Shown here: positions 1 through 7,200 of the stretch, piece by piece
Position numbering within the stretch: the stretch's first letter is position 1
How the letters are laid out: the number at the start of each line of letters is the position of its first letter
DNA from: JAERML01 sp035687895
Lineage (GTDB): Bacteria > Bacteroidota > Ignavibacteria > UBA10030 > UBA6906
Direction: 5' to 3'
NCBI GenBank assembly: GCA_035687895.1
Contig: DASRUE010000093.1
Span: forward strand, 1 to 17,083
DNA: 17,083 nucleotides
Notes under the pieces: generated by a model
What the model saw: the letters and a program-made list of their open reading frames with translations, nothing else
Databases searched by the model: none
What the model was told of the DNA's origin: nothing
Made by a program: the position numbers and the translations under genes

Positions 1-386
1 AGGGAACCCGCCACGCTTCCATCGGCCATACCCTCCCGCACCATCATTGCTCCGAAGAACAACGGGTTGGTCATCTGCTTTTGAGCATCAGCGAATTGCA
101 GCCCCTTTGCTTTCCTCAGATTAAAGAAGACATGCGAGAAATCGCTCAGCTTCTCGGACTGCTCGGGATCAATCGTACGTATGCCCGAGAGTGAAGTCCC
201 TGTGCGTTCTGCTTCCGCCTCGATGGTTTGTACTTTTCCGATGAGGATGGGGCTCACGATTCCTTTGTCTGTCAGGATGCGCGCTGCCTGAATCGCCCGC
301 TCATCCGTGGCGTCTGGAAGAACGATAGTTTTCTTAAGCGTCTTTGCCTTTGCAATGACAGAGTCAAGTAAAGTAGAGGGCATCAT
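1..386 (-). CDS. pta: Phosphate acetyltransferase, N-terminal part (cut by window edge)
   Basis: Partial gene reading leftward off the window; about 128 N-terminal residues are visible. The enzyme converts acetyl-CoA and phosphate to acetyl phosphate in the cytoplasm (Pta-AckA overflow and acetate pathway). The translation begins MMPSTLLDSVIAKAKTLKK and continues with the family signatures IVLPDATDERAIQAA (about residues 20-34), MTNPLFFGAMMVREGMADG and VAGSL at the edge, all characteristic of the PTA_PTB domain. There is no N-terminal DRTGG/BioD-like extension, so this is the short single-domain form. The start is the ATG at 386-384, or the adjacent ATG at 383-381. No further start codon occurs before an in-frame stop near 461. 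No convincing Shine-Dalgarno site precedes it. It is divergent from miaB. Identity is confident; phosphate butyryltransferase is a less likely alternative because the C-terminal half is not seen. Confidence 0.9.
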   Translation of the reverse strand, partial: MMPSTLLDSVIAKAKTLKKTIVLPDATDERAIQAARILTDKGIVSPILIGKVQTIEAEAERTGTSLSGIRTIDPEQSEKLSDFSHVFFNLRKAKGLQFADAQKQMTNPLFFGAMMVREGMADGSVAGS

Positions 387-632
387 AGAGATGTCCGAAG
401 TGGTAAGATCTGGTTTGGGTTCGGCAGGAATCTGCGCGACGGCGCGCCTAGAGGTCGTTCACCGCTACCTCAAGATAAGAAACTCACTCGGCTTATGAAA
501 CATTTTGGCAGAAAGCCCTTACCGAATTCGTTATGACTATTTGGCATTTGTGTTTCAGAATCCGCAAAAACAGACAGAATTAAAAAGAATTAACCGCTAT
601 TCAATTGGGTTTCTTTGCTTTTCTGTCACGGT
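387..632. other. Divergent intergenic region between pta and miaB
   Basis: This 246-base gap is the largest in the window. It should hold the promoters of both genes, but no clean -35/-10 pair was found on either strand. A sigma-54-like string lies at 542-557 (TGGCATTTGTGTTTCA) but lacks the -13 G. No RNA gene or long repeat is visible. Confidence 0.5.
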
Positions 633-2042
633 ATGGATAAATTTGAGTTACCCCAGTCTGGTCACATTGTGTCATATCCCGTAATGCTCAAACAAGTCTA
701 CATCGAAACGTACGGCTGCCAGATGAACATGGCCGATTCGGAAGTTGTTGGGGGTATCCTCAACGAAGCCGGCTATAGATTCACTAACGACATTTCGAAT
801 GCAGATGTCATTCTGGTGAACACGTGTGCTGTCAGGGATAACGCCGAGCAACGCATTTACGGGAGGCTGGGGCTCTTCAGCAGGCAGAAAAAGGAGAGGC
901 CGGGACTTCTCGTTGGGCTTTTGGGCTGTATGGCGGAGAGGCTCCGGTTCAAGTTGGTGGAGGAAGAGCGCGTTGTTGACCTTGTTGTTGGTCCCGATGA
1001 GTACCGGAAACTTCCCAGCCTGATACAGCAGGCATCCGGAGGGGAGAAAGGAATCGCCGTCAAACTTTCTCGTGTCGAAAACTACGAGGATGTCCTCCCA
1101 CTCCGAACCGATGGAGTCTCGGCGTGGCTCTCGGTAATGCGCGGATGCGACAAGTTCTGCTCGTTTTGCGTCGTCCCGTTCACCCGGGGGCGGGAGCGGA
1201 GTCGTTCCTTAACGAGCGTTGTGAACGAGGTCGCGCTGCTGGCCGACAAAGGCTTCAAAGAAGTGACGCTACTCGGGCAGAACGTCAATTCATATCAAGA
1301 TGGCGAGTTCCATTTTTCCGATCTCATGCAGCGGGTCGCAGCCGTTGATCGAACGATGCGCATCCGGTTCACGACGTCGCACCCACAGGATATGTCGGAC
1401 CGGTTGATCGAGACAATTGCTACGAACGTGAACATCTGCAAGTATATCCACCTCCCGGTCCAGTCCGGGTCTGATCGTATTCTCGGACTCATGAATCGTA
1501 CCTATACGGTGGAGCACTACCTGCACCTCGTAGCAAAAATTCGTGCAGCCATCCCCGGGGTGAGTTTGAGCACCGACTTCATTTCCGGGTTTCCCTCGGA
1601 AACGGAAGATGATCACAGAATAACGATGACTCTGATGAACGAAGTGCTGTATGACGGTGCGTACACCTTCAAATACTCTCCACGTGAAAACACGAAAGCA
1701 TGGGAGATGGCAGATGATGTCTCTGAAGATGAAAAAGGAAGACGGGTAATGGAGATAACGGACCTTCAGCACAGTATCTCGCTTGCATTGAATCGCCGGA
1801 TGATCGGGACCGCAGAGCGGATTCTCGTGGAAGGCCCGAGCAAGAAATCAACGGTAGAGTTCACCGGTCGAACAGATGCGAACAAAACCGTTGTCTTCCC
1901 CCAGAGAGACGAGCGAGCAGGAGATTACATCAACGTCAGAGTCAATCGTGTCAACTCCGCAACACTGTTCGGCGAGCGTATTGGTGCGACCCATGTGCAA
2001 ACACATGTCAATCACAAGATTCATGAAGGGGTCGTGTCTTGA
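633..2042 (+). CDS. miaB: tRNA-2-methylthio-N6-dimethylallyladenosine synthase MiaB
   Basis: Radical SAM methylthiotransferase that adds a methylthio group to i6A37 of tRNAs reading UNN codons. With the ATG at 633 it has 469 residues, normal for MiaB. The N-terminal UPF0004 domain carries the three auxiliary-cluster cysteines: C29 in ETYGCQMN, C65 in VNTCAVRDNAEQR and C99 in GLLGCMAER. The radical SAM CxxxCxxC motif is C172/C176/C179 in MRGCDKFCSFCVVPFTRGRERSR. The segment HLPVQSGSDRILGLMNRTYT and a C-terminal TRAM domain follow. MiaB is preferred over MtaB or RimO because of the YGCQMN start and the VPFTRGRE segment. The frame stays open to a TTG at 615, and an ATG at 684 (MLKQVYIETYGCQMN) is another possible start; none has a strong ribosome site. 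Its stop overlaps the TTG start of the next gene by four bases, which suggests translational coupling. Confidence 0.95.
   Translation: MDKFELPQSGHIVSYPVMLKQVYIETYGCQMNMADSEVVGGILNEAGYRFTNDISNADVILVNTCAVRDNAEQRIYGRLGLFSRQKKERPGLLVGLLGCMAERLRFKLVEEERVVDLVVGPDEYRKLPSLIQQASGGEKGIAVKLSRVENYEDVLPLRTDGVSAWLSVMRGCDKFCSFCVVPFTRGRERSRSLTSVVNEVALLADKGFKEVTLLGQNVNSYQDGEFHFSDLMQRVAAVDRTMRIRFTTSHPQDMSDRLIETIATNVNICKYIHLPVQSGSDRILGLMNRTYTVEHYLHLVAKIRAAIPGVSLSTDFISGFPSETEDDHRITMTLMNEVLYDGAYTFKYSPRENTKAWEMADDVSEDEKGRRVMEITDLQHSISLALNRRMIGTAERILVEGPSKKSTVEFTGRTDANKTVVFPQRDERAGDYINVRVNRVNSATLFGERIGATHVQTHVNHKIHEGVVS
2026..2031 (+). promoter_or_regulatory. Ribosome binding site deciding a TTG start
   Basis: AAGGGG lies inside the 3' end of miaB, seven bases before the TTG at 2039. 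It is the main support for using that rare start codon for the SPOR protein. Confidence 0.6.
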
Positions 2043-2782
2043 AAACACTCGTGACGTTGATGGTGCTATCCGTTTCAATCCTTCGAGCGCAGGACACCCC
2101 GGCGGAGGTGACCAGATACCTGTCGATGGTTGAAGGCGGCCAGGCAGAACAGGTGAGATCGGAGATTCCCAGCCTCCTGGCGAAGTACCCGAACAACCCC
2201 GCCGTGTTCTTCTTGCAAGGGCTGGTCACGGTGGACGGGACCGAAGCGGTCAGGACCTATCAGAGCATTGTGGACAACTTCCCCAAGAGTGAATGGGCTG
2301 ACGATGCACTTTACAAAGTTTACCAGTTCTATTATGCTATCGGCCTCTATCGAACGGCAGAGATCAAGCTGAACCAGTTGAAAGCGAGCTACCCGGCGTC
2401 GAAGTATGTTACCGGTGTTACAGCAGTTGAGACTCGGGGTCTTCCTGAGGAGAAAGACCAGCCCCTATCCGATCCTATACTCACGACGCCGGATGCCACG
2501 CCAACCGAGCAGCCCACAGAGACAGAAAGAACCCCGGCACAGGCATCCCGCGGTCAGTACGTCTTGCAGGTGGGAGCGTACTCATTGCAGGAAAACGCAG
2601 AGAAACAAAAACTATTCTTTGAGGATCTCGGGTTCCCGGTCGAAGTGATAAACAAGGTGAGAGATACTCGCTCTCTTTATGTCGTTCTCGTTGGCAATTA
2701 CAAATCGTCGGAAGAGGCGCGGGCAAAAGGAGTGGAGATTAAAAAAAACTATGATATCCAGTCAATGGTGGTGACCCGGTAA
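2039..2782 (+). CDS. Exported TPR-like protein with C-terminal SPOR domain
   Basis: A 247-residue predicted exported protein. The N-terminus (MKTLVTLMVLSVSILRAQ) is a short signal peptide with likely cleavage after about residue 18. Residues 35-125 look like helical TPR or YbgF-like repeats, for example TYQSIVDNFPKSEWADDALY and AEIKLNQLKASYPASKY. A proline/threonine-rich linker runs from about 135 to 170. Residues 172-246 form a SPOR domain (GQYVLQVGAYSLQENAEKQ ... LYVVLVGNYKSSEEARA), a fold known to bind denuded septal peptidoglycan. A role at the division site or in peptidoglycan-linked envelope assembly is therefore inferred. The TTG start at 2039 overlaps the miaB stop as TTGA and has an AAGGGG ribosome site at 2026-2031 with seven bases of spacing, which supports this start. 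One base separates its stop from the GTG of the sigma-54 activator. Confidence 0.88.
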   Translation: MKTLVTLMVLSVSILRAQDTPAEVTRYLSMVEGGQAEQVRSEIPSLLAKYPNNPAVFFLQGLVTVDGTEAVRTYQSIVDNFPKSEWADDALYKVYQFYYAIGLYRTAEIKLNQLKASYPASKYVTGVTAVETRGLPEEKDQPLSDPILTTPDATPTEQPTETERTPAQASRGQYVLQVGAYSLQENAEKQKLFFEDLGFPVEVINKVRDTRSLYVVLVGNYKSSEEARAKGVEIKKNYDIQSMVVTR

Positions 2783-2783
2783 C

Positions 2784-3926
2784 GTGCAGAATGTCGCGAT
2801 GAAATCAGAGCTACGGACCTTTCAGGAAGAGTTCGGAATTCTCGGCGAATCTATCCAGATGAAGAAAATTGCCGAAGTGATCGAACAGGTAGCTCCCACG
2901 GACATCACTGTCTTGATCAGCGGTGAAAGCGGTGTGGGAAAAGAAGTCGTTGCAAAAGCCATCCATGCCGCGGGCAACAGAAGCAAGAAGGCTTTAATCA
3001 CCGTAAACAGCGGCGCGATCCCTGAAGGGATTCTGGAGAGTGAATTGTTCGGGCACGAGCGTGGATCGTTCACCGGGGCTTCTGAGCAACGAAAGGGGTA
3101 TTTCGAGCTGGCGGACGGGGGGACTCTCTTCCTCGATGAAATCGGGGAGATCCCGCTGTCAGCGCAGGTGAAGTTCCTTCGCGTGCTGGAGAATGGTGAG
3201 TTCCTTCGCGTCGGGTCTTCGATTCCACGCAAAGTCAATGTTCGGGTAATTGCTGCAACCAACAAGGACCTTGAGAGTGAGGTTCGGCATGGTCGGTTCC
3301 GGGCCGACCTCTTCTTCAGACTTCGCTCGGTGAATATCATTGTCCCACCGTTGCGAGAGCGTCCGGAAGACGTTCAGGTGTTCTTCAAACGCTTTGCAGA
3401 TGAAGTCGCGGCGCGGAACGACATCAAATTCGCCGGCATCTCCGAGGAGGCATTGGATTTGCTGAGGCACTACCACTGGCCCGGTAATGTTCGCGAGCTT
3501 CGCAATGTAGTCGAGAGCATGCTCATTATTGAGCGGGGAAGATTCATTGAAGCGGAAGATGTGCAGAAGTACCTCAAGGAGTATCGGCACGTGGTGGAAG
3601 ACCGGAACCTCCCCGTGCCCTTTGGAAAAAGCGTTGAGCAGGCCGAGCGGGAGCTGATCCTGCGCGCCCTGCTGGACATCAAGGGAAATATCATTGAGCT
3701 GAAGAATGTACTCGCGGAACATCTGGCCTCACTCTCGCAGGCACAACACAATCCCCTTCGGGAGGTGCAGGAAGATCCAAACCTATCCCTCCAGCAGATG
3801 GAACAGCGCATGATCACGGAAGCATTGCAACGCTTCAAAGGAAATCGGCGCGTTGCCGCGCGCGCGCTGAATATCAGTGAGCGAACACTATATCGCAAGA
3901 TCAAAGAATACGGACTCGACCGATGA
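2784..3926 (+). CDS. Sigma-54-dependent transcriptional activator (AAA+ and Fis-type HTH, no receiver)
   Basis: Bacterial enhancer-binding protein of 380 residues that remodels RNA polymerase-sigma-54 by ATP hydrolysis. Motifs in order: Walker A GESGVGKE (47-54), the sigma-54 contact loop GSFTGA (94-99, a Ser variant of GAFTGA), Walker B GGTLFLDEIGE (112-122), sensor I around AATNKDL, arginine-finger region RFRADLFFRL (171-180) and sensor II HWPGNVRELRN (231-241). Residues 340-377 form a Fis-type HTH (RRVAARALNISERTLYRKIK). The AAA+ domain begins almost at the N-terminus, so no receiver, GAF or PAS domain is present. Between AAA+ and the HTH is a segment (ERELILRALLDIKGNIIELK, 289-308) that resembles a degenerate Fis helix pair. 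Start is GTG 2784 or ATG 2799; neither has a good ribosome site. The stop overlaps the lptE start (ATGA). Targets are unknown; envelope genes are an inference from context. Confidence 0.92.
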   Translation: MQNVAMKSELRTFQEEFGILGESIQMKKIAEVIEQVAPTDITVLISGESGVGKEVVAKAIHAAGNRSKKALITVNSGAIPEGILESELFGHERGSFTGASEQRKGYFELADGGTLFLDEIGEIPLSAQVKFLRVLENGEFLRVGSSIPRKVNVRVIAATNKDLESEVRHGRFRADLFFRLRSVNIIVPPLRERPEDVQVFFKRFADEVAARNDIKFAGISEEALDLLRHYHWPGNVRELRNVVESMLIIERGRFIEAEDVQKYLKEYRHVVEDRNLPVPFGKSVEQAERELILRALLDIKGNIIELKNVLAEHLASLSQAQHNPLREVQEDPNLSLQQMEQRMITEALQRFKGNRRVAARALNISERTLYRKIKEYGLDR

Positions 3927-4447
3927 ACCGACTTCGTCTGTTTCGAAGCTGTGGTATGAGCCTGTGTGCCGCAACCGTTCTTTTCTCCCTGACTGGATGC
4001 CCGTATACATTCACGGGGGCCTCTGTCCCGAAACATCTCAAGACCATTGCTATACCGCTCGTGGACGACCAATCGGGGTTCGGCGAGGCGGGGCTCCGGG
4101 AACGCTTCACCACCGAGTTGACAAATCTGTTCATCAGTGATAACAGCTTGGAGGTTACCGATAGAACCACCGCTGACTCCATTCTGGAAGGTGTAATTAC
4201 CGCGGTGAGCGACGCACCATCTGTTGTTGGACAGGGGGAATCGGTAAGCAAGCGCCGTGTTACCATGACTGTAAGGTTCATATACCAGGATATGAAGGTA
4301 CGAAAGAAATTGTGGGAAAAGTCCTTCTCGCAATGGGGGGACTATGAATCGGGGGGAGGCCTGGCATCTCAACGGGAGACCGGACTCCAGGAGTCGATCA
4401 AAAAGGTAACGGAAGACATTTTGCTGGAAACTGTTTCTGGTTGGTAG
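3923..4447 (+). CDS. lptE: LPS-assembly lipoprotein LptE
   Basis: A 174-residue lipoprotein of the LptE family (Bacteroidota/Chlorobi type), which plugs the LptD barrel and helps insert lipopolysaccharide into the outer leaflet. The signal peptide ends in the lipobox LTGC, with C26 as the predicted lipidated residue. The mature protein starts CPYTFTGASVPKHLKTIAIP, the family hallmark: a Cys-aromatic start followed by 'hlkTIaIP'. The segment GLRERFTTELTNLF, a beta strand SILEGVITAVSD and the C-terminal helix ESIKKVTEDILLETVSGW match the two-helix/four-strand fold. It overlaps the sigma-54 activator by four bases, and a hairpin sits over its stop codon. The lptD gene is not in the window. Confidence 0.88.
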   Translation: MNRLRLFRSCGMSLCAATVLFSLTGCPYTFTGASVPKHLKTIAIPLVDDQSGFGEAGLRERFTTELTNLFISDNSLEVTDRTTADSILEGVITAVSDAPSVVGQGESVSKRRVTMTVRFIYQDMKVRKKLWEKSFSQWGDYESGGGLASQRETGLQESIKKVTEDILLETVSGW

Positions 4448-4455
4448 CACCAACC
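4439..4455. repeat. Short perfect inverted repeat over the lptE stop codon
   Basis: GGTTGGT, a 3-base loop AGC and ACCAACC form a 7-bp hairpin that includes the TAG stop at 4445-4447. No T-run follows, so it is not a classical intrinsic terminator. It could attenuate or stabilise the message between lptE and the glycosyltransferase gene. Confidence 0.5.
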
Positions 4456-4513
4456 AACGGATTTGGTCAGCATTCGGTTGTACACAACGCACACGAACTG
4501 TCGGGATGTTGGG

Positions 4514-4530
4514 GTCCGCTGTTGGCGGAC
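4514..4530. repeat. Second short inverted repeat in the lptE-GT2 gap
   Basis: GTCCGC, the loop TGTTG and GCGGAC form a 6-bp GC-rich hairpin about 50 bases before the glycosyltransferase start. No T-run follows. Together with the hairpin at 4439-4455 it is the only visible structure in the 134-base gap; no convincing promoter was recognised there. Confidence 0.4.
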
Positions 4531-4581
4531 GGATAAGCCACCGTCATTCATCACTAAACCGAGGTAGAGCAACAGACCATC

Positions 4582-6060
4582 ATGGAAGAGACTATACTAT
4601 ACACGTACATTGCCGCATTGTCGATCCTCTTCATCTTTGGATTGCACGGCTTCATTATGATCTATTACCACTTCAAATTCCGATTGAAGAAGAATGTTCC
4701 TCCTGATGCCCTTCAGGAATACCCGGTAGTGACTATCCAGCTCCCGATCTACAACGAGCTCTATGTCGTCAATCGGCTTATCGAGGCTTCCTGCGGGATC
4801 ATCTATCCGAAGGAGAAGCTCGAGATCCAGATTCTTGACGATTCGACTGACCAGACTGTTACTGTCGTGGCCGCTTGTGTTGAGACCTACCGGAAGCAAG
4901 GGTACGATATCAAGCATATCCAGCGGGGTACGCGGGAGGGGTTCAAGGCTGGGGCGTTAAAGGAAGGACTCGCCACTGCGCGTGGAGAATATGTTGCAAT
5001 CTTCGACGCCGATTTTGTCCCGCGTCAGGATTTTCTTTTGAAGACGATCCCTCATTTCTTCTCCGATGACCGTGTCGGGATGGTCCAGACGCGGTGGGAG
5101 CATCTCAACTTCGACTATTCACTTCTCACTCGCACCCAGGCAATGGCGCTCGACGGGCATTTCGTCATTGAACAATCGGTCCGGAACAAGGTGGGCTTCT
5201 TCATCAACTTCAACGGAACAGCGGGAGTGTGGAGGAAGTCGTGCATTGAAGACGCTGGTAATTGGCAGGCCGATACCCTGACAGAAGACCTCGACCTGAG
5301 CTATCGTGCACAACTCCGCGGTTGGAAGTTCAAATATCTGAATAACGTGACTTCGCCAGCAGAGCTTCCGTCGGAAATCAACGCACTCAAATCACAGCAA
5401 TTCCGGTGGACAAAGGGTGCGATTGAGACGGCAAGGAAGATGCTGCCGATGGTCTGGAAATCGAAGATCCCGCTGAAGGTCAAGATCCAGGCGACCTTTC
5501 ATCTGACCAACAACCTGGTGTTTCCCTTCATTCTCTTGGCCGGGGTCTTGAACGTCCCACTGGTGTTCATTAAACACGCCGGGTTGCACGACCATTATTT
5601 CGCGTTCATGTCGATTTTCGTGTTCGCATTTATCGGCTCATTCCTCTTCTATCTCTTCTCGCAAAAGGATGTGTACCGCGATTGGCGACGCCGGCTGCTC
5701 CTGTTTCCATTGTTCATGGCTGGAAGCATGGGCTTCGCGGTGAATAATAGCCGCGCGGTGTTAGAAGGGCTTTTCCGGAAGAAGAGTGAATTTGTGCGTA
5801 CGCCGAAGTACAGCATCAAGGACAAGAAAGATTCGTGGACCGATAAAAAATACGTGCCGGTGAAGATCAGTTCCACGGTGTTGATCGAGATCATCCTTGC
5901 AGTATATTGCCTTTTTGGAGTTGCATCTTCGATTTATTTTTTGGAGATTGCGGCAGTACCGTTTCAGTTGTTGTTTTTCCTGGGGTTTGCATTCGTCTCA
6001 TTCATGTCCGTCAAGCATGCCTGGATTGCGCGGCACATGAACACGGGAAAAGGGAGATAA
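4582..6060 (+). CDS. Membrane glycosyltransferase family 2, cellulose-synthase/mannan-synthase-like
   Basis: A 492-residue processive GT2 enzyme of the inner membrane. Residues 5-28 form an N-terminal membrane helix. The cytosolic catalytic domain has IQLPIYNE (52-59), the first Asp pair D86/D87 in ILDDSTD, the metal-binding D142-A-D144 in IFDADFVP, the TED base motif 234-236 and QQFRW (272-276), the QxxRW motif of processive synthases. C-terminal membrane helices lie near residues 311-331, 340-360, 371-388, 431-454 and 458-478. Length and motifs resemble bacterial and plant CslA-type glucomannan synthases more than BcsA: there is no PilZ domain and no BcsB neighbour. The donor is probably a nucleotide-sugar, and the polymer is unknown. 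It lies between lptE and a TPR gene, suggesting surface polysaccharide work. The ATG at 4582 has no close ribosome site (a GAGG lies about 20 bases upstream). Confidence 0.9.
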   Translation: MEETILYTYIAALSILFIFGLHGFIMIYYHFKFRLKKNVPPDALQEYPVVTIQLPIYNELYVVNRLIEASCGIIYPKEKLEIQILDDSTDQTVTVVAACVETYRKQGYDIKHIQRGTREGFKAGALKEGLATARGEYVAIFDADFVPRQDFLLKTIPHFFSDDRVGMVQTRWEHLNFDYSLLTRTQAMALDGHFVIEQSVRNKVGFFINFNGTAGVWRKSCIEDAGNWQADTLTEDLDLSYRAQLRGWKFKYLNNVTSPAELPSEINALKSQQFRWTKGAIETARKMLPMVWKSKIPLKVKIQATFHLTNNLVFPFILLAGVLNVPLVFIKHAGLHDHYFAFMSIFVFAFIGSFLFYLFSQKDVYRDWRRRLLLFPLFMAGSMGFAVNNSRAVLEGLFRKKSEFVRTPKYSIKDKKDSWTDKKYVPVKISSTVLIEIILAVYCLFGVASSIYFLEIAAVPFQLLFFLGFAFVSFMSVKHAWIARHMNTGKGR

Positions 6061-6066
6061 CATTAC

Positions 6067-6780
6067 GTGGTGATTCACCTCAAAGAGTCGGCTATGCACA
6101 AACCTGCGCTTGAAGCAAGGATGGCTGCCAACCGCAACTCCCCCTCTTTTGCCCGTTTGGCTTCCTACTACCTGCTGGAGGGAAACATCCCGCAGGCTGC
6201 GGATCTGTGTGTCGAAGGCTTGAAGTTATACCCCAACTATGCCACGGGTCACCTCATCCTCGGCAAGTGCTACGAGGCAATGGGTCGAAACATTGAGGCA
6301 ATGCTGGCCTACCGACGTGTGGCGAAAATGTTGCCTGACAACTCGACGGTTCAAACACTTCTGAAGAATGTCGAACAGCGCGAGCAGGATGCCTTTAAGA
6401 TGTTCACGGAGGAACGTACCAGGAAACTCAAAGAGCGAAAAGACTCGATCACCATTGAGCAATACACGACCGATGAGGAAACCGAAAAAGAGAGTACAGT
6501 CGACTTCCTTCTAAAGCGGCTTCAGAATGTAAGGCGGGATGTCCAGAAGCCGGAACCTGAAGGACGGCGGCACGAGGAATCCACTGCTCCACCCCCCTCC
6601 GGCACAAAAATTGTCACGGCGACGTTGGCTGAAATCTACGCGAACCAGGGAGAGTACAGGGAGGCGATTGAGGCTTATAGGAAACTGCTTAGCCAGCGGC
6701 CCGTGGATGCTGAGCGGTATACGAAACGGATTGCACAACTGGAAGAACTAAGCAAGCTCCAGCAGACGGAACAGAAGTAA
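6067..6780 (+). CDS. TPR-repeat protein, cytoplasmic
   Basis: No family beyond TPR is recognised. It has 237 residues from the GTG at 6067, or 228 from the ATG at 6094 (MHKPALEARMAANRNSPSFA), which is an equally plausible start. No signal peptide is visible. The N-terminal third contains TPR units (SFARLASYYLLEGNIPQAADL, GHLILGKCYEAMGRNIEAML). A highly charged region near 110-180 (EERTRKLKERKDS) follows, and a last TPR-like unit (LAEIYANQGEYREAIEAYRK) ends the protein. Such proteins act as adaptors, so it may hold the neighbouring glycosyltransferase or other envelope enzymes in a complex; this is inference from the six-base gap to that gene. It is the last gene of the plus-strand block and is followed by a strong terminator. 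Confidence 0.85.
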   Translation: MVIHLKESAMHKPALEARMAANRNSPSFARLASYYLLEGNIPQAADLCVEGLKLYPNYATGHLILGKCYEAMGRNIEAMLAYRRVAKMLPDNSTVQTLLKNVEQREQDAFKMFTEERTRKLKERKDSITIEQYTTDEETEKESTVDFLLKRLQNVRRDVQKPEPEGRRHEESTAPPPSGTKIVTATLAEIYANQGEYREAIEAYRKLLSQRPVDAERYTKRIAQLEELSKLQQTEQK

Positions 6781-6805
6781 TCGGGAACATCTGAAGGAAA
6801 TGTAA

Positions 6806-6833
6806 AAAGCCTCTTGAGCTATCAAGAGGCTTT
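6806..6833. terminator. Bidirectional intrinsic terminator
   Basis: A perfect 12-bp stem (AAAGCCTCTTGA / TCAAGAGGCTTT) with the four-base loop GCTA. On the plus strand it is followed by TCTTGTTTT, and on the minus strand by a T-run from the AAAAA at 6804-6808. It lies between two convergent genes and can end transcription of both the TPR gene and rpsT. Confidence 0.9.
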
Positions 6834-6857
6834 CTTGTTTTCGTGATGGGGAAAAAC

Positions 6858-7112
6858 CTACTTCAGTTTATTTACAAGCCTTGTTAAGCTGGACTTGTTG
6901 TTTGCTGCCTTATTCTGGTGAATGATCCCTTTAGCGGCAAGCTGGTCAAGGAGCTTCACGGTCTTCTTCAACTCAACAACAGCCTTTTCCTTGTCGGTCG
7001 ACGACCTGACAGTCTTGATTGCATTCCGCATCTTGGTCTTCCATTGAGCATTTCTTGCCGCACGCCGTTTTGATGAGCGCGCTCTCTTCTCTGCCGACTT
7101 GTGCTGTGCCAT
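6858..7112 (-). CDS. rpsT: 30S ribosomal protein S20
   Basis: An 84-residue, very basic protein that binds 16S rRNA in the body of the small subunit. The sequence MAQHKSAEKRARSSKRRAARN, the central TVKLLDQLAAKGIIHQNKAAN and the C-terminal SSLTRLVNKL are diagnostic for S20, and the length is typical. An AGGA ribosome site at 7123-7120 lies seven bases before the ATG. A sigma-70-like promoter is visible upstream (7185-7157) and a strong terminator downstream, so it is probably a single-gene transcript, perhaps with read-through from the haem-protein gene. Confidence 0.97.
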   Translation of the reverse strand: MAQHKSAEKRARSSKRRAARNAQWKTKMRNAIKTVRSSTDKEKAVVELKKTVKLLDQLAAKGIIHQNKAANNKSSLTRLVNKLK

Positions 7113-7156
7113 TCACGATTCCTAAAAAGGGTCCTGTGTGAAGAAAATTGTGCATA

Positions 7157-7185
7157 AAGGTATCAAAAAAACGGCTGAAAGTCAA
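7157..7185 (-). promoter_or_regulatory. Probable sigma-70-type promoter of rpsT
   Basis: On the minus strand TTGACT (7185-7180) is followed after 17 bases by TACCTT (7162-7157), which runs on as TACCTTTA and so also resembles the Bacteroidota TAnnTTTG element. A T-rich run lies in the spacer. The predicted leader is about 40 bases. Confidence 0.55.
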
Positions 7186-7200
7186 CGAAAGGATCAGATC

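Noticed and set aside
307..498. Plus-strand open frame of 63 codons
   Set aside because: Antisense to the pta start for much of its length, and no family or ribosome site supports it.
3470..4492. Long open frame of 340 codons on the minus strand
   Set aside because: It is antisense to the sigma-54 activator and lptE, both with clear domains. Its translation is low in complexity (Arg/Ser/Cys-rich) and matches no family.
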